64,000 bases of DNA from Acanthopleura granulata. Taxonomy: Eukaryota > Mollusca > Polyplacophora > Chitonida > Chitonidae. The stretch is taken from the NCBI GenBank assembly GCA_016165875.1, contig JABBOT010000032.1, forward strand, positions 1,489,613 to 1,553,612, read 5' to 3'. Under the pieces are notes generated by a model. The model saw only the letters and a program-made list of their open reading frames with translations. It did not search any database and was not told the origin of the DNA. The position numbers and the translations under genes were made by a program. Positions within the stretch are counted from its first letter, which is position 1. Each line of letters begins with the position of its first letter. Positions 12,744 through 24,257 of the stretch are shown here, piece by piece.

Positions 12744-15715
12744 ATAGACATACACATTACAGTACAGTGATATATTTGAAGAATTCAACTCACCCAGTTG
12801 GGTTATTGAGAAATAATTTTGTTCACACTTTCCGTCCTCTGCCAAAAGCCAGTTCCTTCTTGGTAGACATGCGCTCTATATAATTTAAATCACCTTTATA
12901 TGCAATGTCCCCCGTTTTATATGTAAAATGGCTTACAGTCTTTACCCTGTAGCCTGGCATCAGTGTAGTATATTTGAATATTATATTTGTTAAGGTCCCA
13001 TAAGGTCTGACTTACATTTGTACAAGTTTGCTTTTAGATGTATGCAACCAAAATGTTATAAGAATGTATCTGTACGTGTTGGAAAATGATTGTTACTGCT
13101 CTACATGTTCTCCTGATTATGTACTTGGGCACCACCAGCTGTTATGTCCACTTGTCAGGATGGTGTGGGAACCAGGAGATGGTGGTCACTTCATGGCTCC
13201 TTCTTTGTGACAGTCCTGGGCAAAGCCATGAATATATTAAAGACTAGGGTAATAAACAACTAGGGTCTTCCTAGAAACGACGACTACTGTATCCTGCTTC
13301 TCACGTCACACTTGAATTTCTGCAATGTTATCCAGCCATACATAAGGTCAACTCATTGTGCCAAAAAATGCGGTCTAAATCTTGATACAGACAGAGGCTA
13401 GGTGAACCTATAGACCCGCGTGTAGACCGAGAAAGATTCCACAGAGAATGGAGCTGAGGGAAGAGGAAAGAGATGTCAATGATCTGGCAACCCGATACGG
13501 CCCGGCCGTGAGGGGGGAAAATAATACACTCATTTATTTACGTTACAACTGAGAAAATCAGTTGGCGTACAGTTGGAAGGAAAATACCGAATACTTTTTT
13601 TTTTAACGTGACCAGTATGTTCGAAGTTTTCCATGCAGGTAGGGCAGAACTCTGGTGGAAGAGAGATAGACTTCTCGTGACGATTCATTCCTTACAAAAG
13701 TAAAATAGAGAACGTTTTGAAAATTTCTCCTCGTGTAAAAAAATCCCGTAGAGACAGACAAAATTAGTACTGGTCCTTTCCACTGACATGTCATCGCGTG
13801 TAAAAACACTTTTGTTCACGCCAGCGTCGAAAAAGAAAAAAAGATGTCGGCTAACGCTGTTAAATGTTGTTCCCACAAGGAACGAGCACCGTGACATTAC
13901 ACGCCAGGGACGTTCTTCGCAAGAGATGTGCTCAAACACTGGCTTATTACCCCTCCCGCTCCATCCTCTTCCCCGGTCATCAAGCCTTGTTCCAGTCTTC
14001 AGCCGTTCAACACTTTCATGAATTACTGCGACCGTATAATGATTACGGTAATTTCACGTCCTGTACGGAACTGCCTTCGAGAACAGTGCTCTTATACATT
14101 ACCGAATCGCCACGTTCCGGTCTAGCTGTAAAAGCGGCTGGGCAACATGGGGACTTTTCCGGGATTTTTATTTTGTAGAATTAAAAAAATGTTTGTTCTC
14201 AATCTAATGGGAAGCGTTTAAACCGGATGCGCCCGTCAGGACCATGGCCTGATGCAAACAGAAGCATTTTAAAACGGAGAAAAAGAGATTGCCCTTTGAA
14301 TTTTTTCCCCTTTGGATGAAAATATTCTATAGGTAAGAAGATAGGTCTGCGGATCGGAGATTTATTACTAAGTCGCCCATACTGACGCACGCCGTTGACA
14401 GTCAGAAACTTCTTTTAGGATTAACCAAAATTTCTCAACGAATTCTCAATAAAAGTGTATCCTATTGCGCAAAGCTGGCATCGGTTAATTGAAACTAAGG
14501 CTTCCTTAGCAGGTATTACAAGTCTCATATAAAACCCGTGAGATCTTAGGCCTCTTTTATTTCTGGCTGATACATTGCTGCATTTCTAACTGTTATCAAG
14601 AAAACTCACTTATTTACTTATTTATTAAATTGGCGATCTTTTTCTTACTCATAGAATTCAGAGATCAGATTTAAGGGTAAAGGAGGTTGGCTTTGCACGG
14701 AGTAAACCATGGTAAGATTTCTGGCCTACACTCGAATGAAATCAGCAAACCCGTTGTTCACTGGCTGCAATATTTTTACCTATTTCTGGTTATAAAGCTA
14801 CGGTGCTAGGTTACTTCTTAAGCCGTTACATGAACAGTTAGAATAAAACCCTAACTGAATTAAACTGACAGGAGGCTGGAATTCATCTGTAACATGTGAC
14901 CATTTGTTCGCTTTACATTGTTATCATTTTATTCCCATGTATGTATTAAATGTGGTAGCAACACAGCGTTCTGGGTAATTCTAGACCAGAGGTATCTTTC
15001 CAACCGCGGCAAGATAGTTCTGACGTGCGTAGTAACCCGACAAAGCAAGATTTAATCTCCAATTCGTACGAGGCCATGGGATTCGCCATCTTCGCAGCGC
15101 TTTCGAATTTCTCACTGCACGCGATGTTGTTTACTTGAACTGGGTTTTTCGGTTATGCGATGTCAGAGAAATAAAAGTGTACCTTTTATTTTTGAAGACT
15201 TAAGTGGAATGCTTTATTGATGGGAATATAGACGTACAGAGCTTGTGTGGGTTCGATATGTTTTTTCATATACCGGCGTCTCTGTTTGGGGATTTTATTC
15301 TCTTTCACTACTTAAACTCTGGCCCGTGTTTTTTGGCAACAGTAAACTGAATAAAATATCCAGACATTTAAAAAAGTGTGCGTTGAGATCTTTGCTCAGA
15401 GGACATTTATCGGGTAAATAATCAAACAACACTGGCAAACCAGAAAAGAGCTTGAAATCAGACATAACATAGCAGAATCTAACAGTATTACAACACCAAT
15501 TCTAATACAAACAATATACGTTGGTGAAAAGGTTGTGACATGCACAAGGCCATCTGTGCCTAACAGCAGCGAGATATGTTAAGCCAAATATCCAACTTGA
15601 AAGCCAAGACTGCTGCCAGCATGTATTCACATGCATTTGATTGACGTCTTAAGGGAAGACGCCTCAAGCCGGTTGTCTACTCGAGGCGCTCCTTTTAAAA
15701 GCCACGAGGCACCAG

Positions 15716-15817
15716 AACGCGAGATTACAGAAATCCGATTAGTACTGATGGCCCAAGATTTTGTTAAACCCCGTGAGATTAGCACTGATTTCTCAGAGAT
15801 TTGCCTAATCTCGCGTT
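15716..15817. other. Inverted repeat hairpin, unit A copy
   Basis: Perfect 12-base arms AACGCGAGATTA (15,716-15,727) and TAATCTCGCGTT (15,806-15,817) enclose a second pair, AGAAATC and GATTTCT. Compared with unit B (44,948-45,009), the loop carries about 40 extra bases, including a partial repeat of the GAGATTAGCACTGATT sequence. Arms are conserved in both units. Confidence 0.75.
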
Positions 15818-16139
15818 ATTGCTTTCTCGTGACTTGTGTTTATTAAAATGCGCGGCTCGTAAACGCGAATAAACATAGAGAGGAAACCAGTCACAACTCA
15901 TGGAATTCTCACTGCCATATGCACGTTCCGATCAGGTCAACGAACGACCAATCACCAAAATAATAACCTGGAATTAGACAGAAATGGTCAGTTAGATGAT
16001 GCATACTTAATTTAAAGTTTGTCTGTTCTTTTAAGTCAAGAAGTTTGCGAGTTACATGCACTTGTGGAGTCGTGTGCATGGAATGCCCCGGCGCGATCTC
16101 CGCTTTCTCTGTCCACTGTCTTTTTTAAGTTCTGTGTTA

Positions 16140-17990
16140 AATGCAAGTCAAATAAATACAGTTAGTATTTGTCCTTTTGAAAAGTGGATTACTTCGCCAT
16201 TTGCACGAAACTGAGCTCATTTATCTGTTCAGTAAACTCGTGACATTCAGAACCACGTGTGGAATCTGATGATATTCAGGTGCACGTCAGATATATAATA
16301 CGATTGTGCGTTGCATTCATCGAATGTCACGAGCCAGTGTCACAACTTCCGCCTATATTAAAAAGCACATGAATGTCCCAGTTGGGTTACAAAGATATGA
16401 TTATGAACCAATCCCATAGCGTAGTTAATAGCCTTCGCACCAGCCCGGTTTATTGATTTTATTGATGAATTTATTGGTTTATTCCTCGAGCTACGAAATC
16501 CTGCCATAGTCATGTACATCTATGAGCAGCTCTCGTAGTCAGTACATGCGGCGCGCCGGGGTACAGCAAGGGGAGTGAATATCACCGCCCCTGAACTCTT
16601 CTGCGGAAGTTTTCAGAGTCGAATTCATCACTGGGTGGGGATTACGATCGGAAAATCCATTTGGTGACGTCCTTATGTGTGGCCTGAATTTCTGTTTGTT
16701 CTCAATGGGAGTGAGGCATTTTAATGTGGAATTAGTTTTTAAAACGAAATCTTTGGGCATGGCGTTATCCTTAAAATGGGTTATCTGAATATCTCGATAT
16801 CAGATACACGGCTGTCGAAACAGCTATTCCGCCTAGATATATGGGTGGGTGTAAAGGAGCAGGTAAGTAATTTGCCTTATTCCACGTGTTGAAACTGCTT
16901 AAGACTTGGTGATTTATACCGGCTTATGCGTTACGCAACACCACAGAAAGGCAGTTAACAGTATGGACAAGAGACATAAGGCAAAATTATGTAACACAAC
17001 TGTCTCCTAAGAACTGATGTAAAGTTGCAAAACTTTGTTCTGTAAATATGCACACATAGCAAACATGTATATTTTGGTGCACATAAAACCCACACACTGT
17101 ATCTAATTCTGCTCCAAGTAGTACATGCAGGAGAGGCCTCAACTGGCACTCCACGCCGGATATGACCGATTTGTGCCTCCAGCAGATTCAGAAAAAATTC
17201 GGCTATATGACACCGAACCGGATACTTGATGCTAGCCCATCGCTCGGCCTTAAACAATATCAGTCTGTATATTTCTACTATGTAGGGTCACGTTAACCCT
17301 CGACAAATCTACAGCTTCAACGGTGAGACCTCGACAAACCTACACGCTCAGGAGTTAAACCTCGACCAGTCTACAGACTCTCTGGTGAGATCTCGACAAG
17401 TCTACATCCTCTCCAGCTGAACCTCATCCAGTCTTCAGATTCTCCGGTTCGACCTCGACTAGTCTAAATGCTGTTAGTTTGGGCCTCGACCAGTCCACAG
17501 ACTGGCCGATTAGGCCTCGACAAGTATAGTAACAGAACAGTTAAACCAAGAGAAGATGCAAATTAAAATCTACGTCAAGTATTTTTCCAAACGTATATAT
17601 GACTTCACTGCATATGTTATTAAATAAAAAAGTATTCCATTCATGGAAGTTTCTCGAGTGCATTGTCACATGCCAAAGAACGAATGCTCTCACTTTGTGG
17701 ATAGCTCGGAGAGAACTGAGTACATGTTTAAAATAACTCGAACAAAACATGCGCGAGGCCTCGGACTAATGTGATCTGTATTGCATTACACTTACTCAGA
17801 GTTAAGTTTGTTAGCTATCCCTTTCACAAAATAACTGTATGTTAAGCCACATGTAACCTCCAACGCTTCAAATAGCTACACTTCACGTTTTTTCGCCCTA
17901 TGGACTGGTGGAAGCATTAATTCTGAGTCTCTGCTGCAGGGATTCACATTCATCAGGCTTTCTTTGTATATTCATTACTTATTAATGTGA
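16140..17990. other. Unit A-specific stretch
   Basis: Unit A and unit B align up to the CTTTCTCTGTCC region (about 16,100 in A, 45,280 in B) and again from about 18,050. The roughly 1.85 kb between them is found only in unit A. It has no recognised coding sequence. A 31 bp tandem repeat lies at 17,299-17,529. Either an insertion in A or a deletion in B could explain it. Confidence 0.65.
17299..17529. repeat. 31 bp degenerate tandem repeat (7.5 units)
   Basis: Units begin CTCGACCAGTCTACAGACTC or a close variant and recur exactly every 31 bases: at 17,299, 17,330, 17,361, 17,392, 17,423, 17,454, 17,485 and a partial unit at 17,516. Starts are better conserved than unit ends. Units differ at many positions, so the array is old. 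Confidence 0.9.
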
Positions 17991-18059
17991 GGATTGGATA
18001 AAGCAGGAACATGATTTCAACCATAAACTTCAGCCCAAAGATTTAGAGGGAGGGAGTGC

Positions 18060-18290
18060 TTTAACGTCATTGCTCTAACGTCGTCTTGTGGCAGGGCGAG
18101 TCCATGCCGCCAAAGTTCTGTCGCCATTGGAACATCAAGACACCAAACATGACACCCCAACCAGTCATATCATACTGATACTGAAGCAACAAGTACTATT
18201 TTTAAAGTCTTTGCTATGATCCTACCCGGGCTTGATTCTGAATCTCCCGACATCGAGGGGAACGATCTATCCACTAGACCACCGAGGTGT
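18060..18290 (-). repeat. SINE family 2, unit A copy
   Basis: A second tRNA-derived SINE family in reverse orientation. The complement of 18,220-18,290 reads as a tRNA-like head starting CCTCGGTGGTCTAGTGGATA. Its TGGTCTAGTGG matches the pol III A box. The body (on +: CTTGTGGCAGGGCGAGTCCA and CATATCATACTGATACTG) is shared with the copy at 45,490-45,718. The two are orthologous copies carried by the duplication. Confidence 0.8.
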
Positions 18291-19253
18291 TCCGAAACAT
18301 TAAGACTGTATGATCGCATGACATCTAAACCGGCCGATAAGATCGGGACCACGTGTAAAGTGGCCTATAATTAACACCCGAACCATGTCAATAAACGTCA
18401 CATATTTTCCTGCAAGTATGCCATTTGCGTTTCCAAATCCGCATGCCGTATCTATGCCAGCTCAGCTTAATAGAAATCCTGATATCTTCATCAAATAGTC
18501 ACTCTTTTAGAGATGGGGTTTTTTTCATGTTTTTTATTTGAGGCCTTAAGTTTTTACGATTTTTTATTTGCTATTTATTTGGAAGGAACAAAGTGTCAGA
18601 TGTTTCTTCGTTTACCAGAACAAAGGGATTTCCCTATCCTCGTGTCGTTTGACACGACTAAGATTATATTTTATTTACTTTGCCCTATATATTGAGTCTT
18701 GTATATGATTTGCTTTGCCCTATTTACTCACTCCCTCTGCTCACACGGCCCTGTCTAGACAGCTGTGATTTCTGGGAGTTGCTGAGGGGACATTCCAGTT
18801 AGTCCGAATATGCACACATTGCCTGACACACGCGCTAATAGTCAAGTGAGCGTCCCAATTTGTCTTTCTCTGGGATGCCATTTAACAGGCTGTCGCGCCT
18901 GTTGTTTAACCCGGCGATTGCAGCATAGAACTGAAATCTGTGTCACTACTCACTTACACCCTCACCCCAGCCTGTTGTTTACAGCAGCTGTCCTGTGGCG
19001 GGGTAAAAGTTGAGCCGGGGTAAGTACAGCTAACCAGCACCTCTCTAATTCAGTGTTGTGTGTGGTAGTTCACTATTTAAGGTTTTAACCGTGCGATGTA
19101 AGTGGTACAGGTTCAGATACCATGAAATGTGAGAAATATATGCGTGTATAAATATACACCCTACTTCTTTGTATTACTTCCCTCATCCTGCCATCTTTCT
19201 TGTCTTTCCTTACGCATGTGTTTATTGGCAGGGGAAACGTGAATGCTCTATAG

Positions 19254-19404
19254 CTCTAGCCATGACGTGTAGCATGAATAATGCCTTGGGTGTGTGAAGA
19301 TCCCTCTAGCCATGCCGTGTAGCATGAGTGCTGCCTAAGGTGTGTGAAGATCCCTCTAGCCATGCCGTGTAGCATGAGTGCTGCCTAAGGTGTATGAGAT
19401 CAAA
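19254..19404. repeat. 50 bp minisatellite, unit A (3 units)
   Basis: Three units of the 50-base motif (key words CTAGCCATGACGTGTAGCAT and GCCTAAGGTGTGTGAAG) sit between the same flanks as the large array in unit B. Left flank is GGGGAAACGTGAATGCTCTA. Right flank is GAGATCAAAATTTGTACATA. This is probably the unexpanded state of the locus. Confidence 0.95.
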
Positions 19405-21013
19405 ATTTGTACATAAGGGCTGCGTGAAGAATGTTAAGTGACAATTCAGCTCTAACAGAAAGACTCGCTAACATTTTTACATGTACTCTTATGCGTGTGT
19501 TTAGCGATGAAGTCTTGCTCTTATCTCGGGTTCCTGAAGGCTAGGAGTTTTATGATAATTTTTCACGCCTTCTGATGGCGAGCTGGTTATGTGACACAGC
19601 TCTAGAAAGTGCTGAGCTTCCAACAGCCGATGTACCCCTGGCCCACGAAATGGATGGCTCGAACTCAGTCCTCAACAATTCAGGAGGTTTTCTTTTTATT
19701 TTGCTCCCAGTGCTCTATTATACTTTACACACACAGTATGCGAAGTATCAAAATCGTAGTTTTTGGTGAAACTAATGAAGTGAAGGAACACCCAGTGTCA
19801 AGTTCCCCCGTAGACTCATTGCCGTCGGATATATGCGAACTGAATGCGAATACAATATAAAAATACGGAGTTAAGCCAAACACACCGAGTTGTATAGTAA
19901 ACTGGCATGGAGACTCATCCATGAAAAGACCACAGAATGGAGAGTAAAACCATGGTATTGAGGACATGATAGTAGGTAAACGGTCACACGTTACCGCTGA
20001 AAGACGGTGTCTTGTCTTTTTACATAAGCTAGGGTTTTATTCTAATCTTTTCTGTAAATACTTAAACAGTAGCAACGTATGACGTATGCCCCTCTACACT
20101 CGGGGCTATGTCTGAAGGGGAGTTGTGTATAATAAATCAGTGATGTTAACTGAAATTTATTAGATGTCGCCGGTCCTCTATTACTCAAAATGATGTGCTG
20201 CAATCACATTTAGCAAACCTGTTGCAAATTTGTTCCGTTGTTGGCTTCGTTCCTGTCTGAATGTCTCCGCATTTTCGTGCCTGATATCATGGACACGGAC
20301 CGACTATATTTGTTGCTGAGTACAGATGTGCGAGGGTCTTGTAGACCCTGTCTTAGCAGCTGTAAGTCACCGTTATTTGGAGAATTACATCGATTACCCA
20401 CACATCATTTAAAACTGGGTGAATAGGGTGTTAAACGTATCATAAATATGTGAGTGCATAGCAAAAAATAGCTCTCTGCTCGAGAGACATGTAGACATCT
20501 GTTTTATTCATTTGTGTCATTAGTTCAGAGCCTCGTGATGAAGTTCTGATATGGTGGTATTGATATCGTTGCATTGATGTTGAGGCATTGATATGGTGGC
20601 ATTGACATCAGCATATCGTTTTGTATTTGATTTAATGTTTACTTTGTTTGGGTGAATATTAATTGGAAAGATTAACTAGGTAGACAAATGTGAAAGGACC
20701 GGCAAAATGAATTTGCCGAGACAGACAATGTAAGAAGAACACATTGTGTAGGATGAGCATGTCTAGGTATACTTATGTTTTTAAAAAATATATTTACAGA
20801 AATATTGTCACACATAAGCACAGAATGTGTACTACGATACACCCTTGGCAACACGCAGAAATACATTCATTTCGAGTTAACTAACATATTATTGCATGCT
20901 TATATAAGCCATTTGTATACATACCTTACATTAAACGACCAGTAGCCCATATTAGCATTAAACAACTTGGTGCGGTATAGTTTTGATAAGCATATATATA
21001 AGCATATATATAT

Positions 21014-21016
<3 letters not shown>

Positions 21017-21064
<48 letters not shown>
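21017..21064. repeat. (GA)n microsatellite
   Basis: About 24 perfect GA dinucleotides preceded by a short TATA run. The equivalent place in unit B (about 49,710-49,740) lacks it and has short TTA and GTT runs instead. Confidence 0.97.
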
Positions 21065-21067
<3 letters not shown>

Positions 21068-21236
21068 TGTGCAGGATTAGTAATTATTATTACAGTATTA
21101 ATCGCCTTTAACTGACGGTTACCTACTTCCTTTTTTCTCCCCCTCACCTCAATGTAGGGTACATTTAAGCTATGCCTAGCTTGTTCATTAAGTGAAAATG
21201 GTGCAGCTGAGCGTAACCTTGTATGCCTTGTTCAAA

Positions 21237-21400
21237 CAACGGACAACGTTTAACTTAATGCAGTAAAGTATAAAAACAAAAGGAAAAGCAATTTCAGATA
21301 CAGTCGTTTATGTTATTCCACTGAAAATTACGTCACTTAACTTTTATTTTCCCTTTATATACCGTGTGCCAACAGGATATTGTAACCTGAGTTATGCAAT
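21237..21400. other. Tract identical between units A and B
   Basis: These 164 non-coding bases match 50,071-50,234 without a visible mismatch, while DNA on both sides differs at several percent. A second such tract of about 188 bases is 21,863-22,050 against 50,679-50,866. I see no coding potential or RNA fold. Recent gene conversion is the simplest reading, with conserved regulatory DNA as an alternative. Confidence 0.7.
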
Positions 21401-21439
21401 TGCCTAACAACTGTTTGTCACCTCTAGCCAGGGGTCCTG

Positions 21440-21668
21440 CGTGGGCGAGGGCGTTAGCACGCTAATATAGCGTAATGACACAGGTGATTCTCATCAATGC
21501 GTCGCTGTTATCTGAAGTCAGCTCACGCTAGCTCCCTATCCCGTCCTGCCCAATAAAAGGTCCACCAGCAACCTAGGCATTGTCGTGGGTTTCCTTCCAT
21601 CATAATGCTGGACAACGTCGCATAAGTGAAATATTCATGAGTACAGCGTAAAACACCAATCAGATAAA
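21440..21668 (+). repeat. SINE family 1, degenerate copy, unit A
   Basis: Recognisable by GCTAGCTCCCTATCCCGTCC, ACCAGCAACCT, GTCGTGGGTTTCC and the tail GCGTAAAACACCAATCAGAT. Its head is badly eroded. The counterpart in unit B is at 50,270-50,490, so the insertion predates the duplication. Confidence 0.8.
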
Positions 21669-23039
21669 TATATATAACGTTTAGACAAGTTTAAATACGG
21701 ATTAATGGGAAACGGTTTTTAGTTTTCTTGTGACATTAACGGACAATCGTAGGTTATGCAAAACGCCCGCAGCAGGACTCGGGTCTCACCGTACTTACGA
21801 GAAATATATCTTCTTTGAACAATAAAGCCACGTGTATATTTATGTAACCGCAATGGCATGTGCTGCATTCATTATGAGAATGAAAGTGTAGCCTATGGCT
21901 TAACACCATGATTGTTTAGCGTAACGCGTTGTAATAACCCGTGTATGAACAGTGGAGGTTACCTTATTTGGACTAGGTTCATCAAATTGACGACTAAACA
22001 AACAGATATTGTGTCGACATAAATGTAATCTTAATGAGTAAATATAGAGTGAGTAAATATAGAGTGACAGTGTAAACACCATTAACTTTAACACGAAAGA
22101 TAATTATTAAGTATTATACGTTGTGTGCAGAAGATAACATTAAAGGATTTTGCAGAGGCAAAATTGTCCGTATTAACCACTGTCTATGCGGTTAATATGT
22201 CCTTCATGGAATATTTCGAGTGTTGTGATAAAACAAATACTTCAGTATCATAATTCGAGTGATGTATACGACTTGTTTTGTGGACATGGACTATGTTAAT
22301 AAATTGCCCATGCTTTACACGTTTTTGTCTTTCCGATTTGGAGTTTTACATGTGTATAATATTAACACACCACCAACAGAAAACTAAGAAATGTCTCTTC
22401 GCAAGCAATATATAAACCTGGAGCATATCATATCTCCAGATGTTAAAGATCTGGTGTATAAAAGTGTTTATAAAAACCATGAGCATACAACATCTCCTGG
22501 TGTTTAATATATGATGTGTAAAAGTGTTTATAGGTTAAACATCGAAATTTACAGTGTATATTTATGTCCAAGAAGGGATAATTCACAATCTCAAAATCGA
22601 AATTATCCCTCTTTTCTTGAAGTCGGCGTGACAGAAAATCATTGTGACCTTTGTACCTGTTCAAGTGACATGTACAATCGGGAGAATGTGTAGTTTACTT
22701 TAAATCCAGCGAAATATATCTTTCACTACATTTGTCACAAGGAGGTTATTTACTTGTAGCAAATTATCATCTACCGTTTGGTTAATGAGAAAAATGGAGC
22801 CCGATGAATCAATGCATGAATGAATGATAACGACCTTATCATATCGGTACTTTTTCAGCCATATGATTGGATCCTGGTGAAGATCACTTTTAATAATGTC
22901 TGAATGTTTTCGCAGTCATACGAGAACAGATATCGGTCTGCCACGAGTGGGGTGTCACACATAACATACACCGTAGATAGCTTTGGAAGGTAACCCTGAA
23001 GTTAGCTAAAGTTTTCATGTTATTGTGCACAAATCTTAA

Positions 23040-23480
23040 ATACGATGCAGACACAACAGCACAGCATTTTGTGTAATCCTAGACCAATGATGTCTAGTAT
23101 ATTGCATTTAACATCACTGCAGTATTTTTATCCAACCCTGTTTAAACCCTGATGCTAAGGGAGTGTAAGATGTTACTTCTTATCCCACTTACATGAACAG
23201 TTAGAATAGAACCCTAAGTGAGGTAAACTGACAAGATATCGGATTTCATCGGTAAAATGTGAATATTTGCCAGCTACATGAACCACCTTGTCGTCGATGC
23301 TCTGGTTTTACTTCCTGTGTTGTGGTATTGTATGGTGTATCTCCTGAGACATACTCGCGACAACCTGACTGGGATGAAAATAATTTAAAAAATACCTTCG
23401 TGGGGGGTGGGTGTTTTGAAGCCAAAAAGGTTCCGTGAAACCAACCATAAGCCTTGCAGTGACACAAACAAAATTTCACC
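23040..23480. repeat. Dispersed ~350-400 bp repeat, copy upstream of TLR A
   Basis: This shares ordered blocks with 27,065-27,640: a TAATYCTAGACCARTGATGT block, CACTGCAGTATTTTTA, GGTGTAAGATGTTACTTCTT (here GAGTGTAAGATGTTACTTCT), AACAGTTAGAATARAACCCT, ACTGACAAGAYAYCGGATTT and GTGACCATTTGCC. A shorter piece lies at 14,820-15,000. The unit B counterpart is at 51,800-52,290. I find no terminal repeats or coding capacity, so its class is unknown. Confidence 0.7.
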
Positions 23481-23735
23481 GGACACGCGTCTCACGTTAA
23501 AACAGAGCTGAAACATTTATGGCAAATTTCACATCCACAATTGCTCCACACTCCTTGAACATCACTTCTCTCGAGCTCACAATTCCTCACATTCTATCCC
23601 ACGCCATGTACTATCTGTGTGATAAAAATGTCTTGTTTCGTGTTTGTCGCGTCTGAAATTTTCCTGGGTCCATTATTCACATGGCAAAAAGGCATACTCT
23701 AATCAGCGCTAATCCCCGCAAGTGGAGAGGTCACA

Positions 23736-24003
23736 TGCTCATTTATTTATTTATTTGTTTGGTGTTTCACGCCGTACTCAAGAAAGTTTCACTTCACCGC
23801 CTCCAACACTGTGGTAGGAGGAAACCGGACAGAGCCCCGGAGAAACCCACTAACATCCCCAAGTTGCTGGCAAACTTTCCCACGTACGGCCGTAGAGGAA
23901 GCCAGCATGAGCTGGACTTGAGCTCATAGCCACCGCATTGGTGAGATTCTCCTGGTACATTACGCTGTGCTAGGACACTAACGATCAGAGCACTGAGGCC
24001 CAC
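23736..24003 (-). repeat. SINE family 1, just upstream of TLR A
   Basis: Begins on + with a TTTATTTATTTATTTG tail complement, then GGTGTTTCACGCCGTACTCA, and ends near CACTGAGGCCCACGGG. It lies about 140 bases upstream of the splice acceptor of TLR A, in the presumed last 5' UTR intron. The unit B counterpart is 52,540-52,803. Confidence 0.88.
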
Positions 24004-24120
24004 GGGTCATGTGCTGATAATGCGTGATAAATCAGTAATAGCTCGGACACAATTCCTTTTGTGATGAATGACTAATTCCTGTAATGCAATATCTGTTCTG
24101 TGACATTCATATACATTACA

Positions 24121-24145
24121 TTTCTTTTTCTTTTTTGTATTTCAG
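24121..24145 (+). promoter_or_regulatory. Splice acceptor before TLR A
   Basis: A pyrimidine-rich run (TTTCTTTTTCTTTTTTGTAT) followed by TTTCAG at 24,140-24,145. It is conserved in unit B (52,921-52,938). It suggests an upstream non-coding exon joined to an exon that starts GAAAACATCC and contains the whole coding region. The upstream exon was not located. Confidence 0.65.
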
Positions 24146-24159
24146 GAAAACATCCGCTG

Positions 24160-24257
24160 ATGGCCTTTGAGGTGACATTCAACGTATGAAGGAGCATCCT
24201 GGTTCAAGTGGACCATGCTGCCTACAGCATTATTTATGTATATCTTACCGGTCGTGA
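24160..24257 (+). promoter_or_regulatory. Two upstream ORFs ahead of TLR A
   Basis: A 10-codon ORF runs from the ATG at 24,160 to a TGA at 24,187-24,189. It overlaps, through ATGA, a second ORF that starts at 24,186 and ends at 24,257. The second one runs past the TLR start at 24,215 in another frame. This arrangement would be expected to lower initiation at the main start. In unit B the second uORF ends before the TLR start. The effect is inference. Confidence 0.5.

Noticed and set aside
13603..13939. Conserved-looking frames of 68-84 codons shared with 42,451-42,657
   Set aside because: Frames are shifted between the two units and no motif is recognisable. The similarity comes from the duplication.
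17299..17529. CRISPR-like array
   Set aside because: Units are contiguous and degenerate with no unique spacers, and the DNA is eukaryotic.
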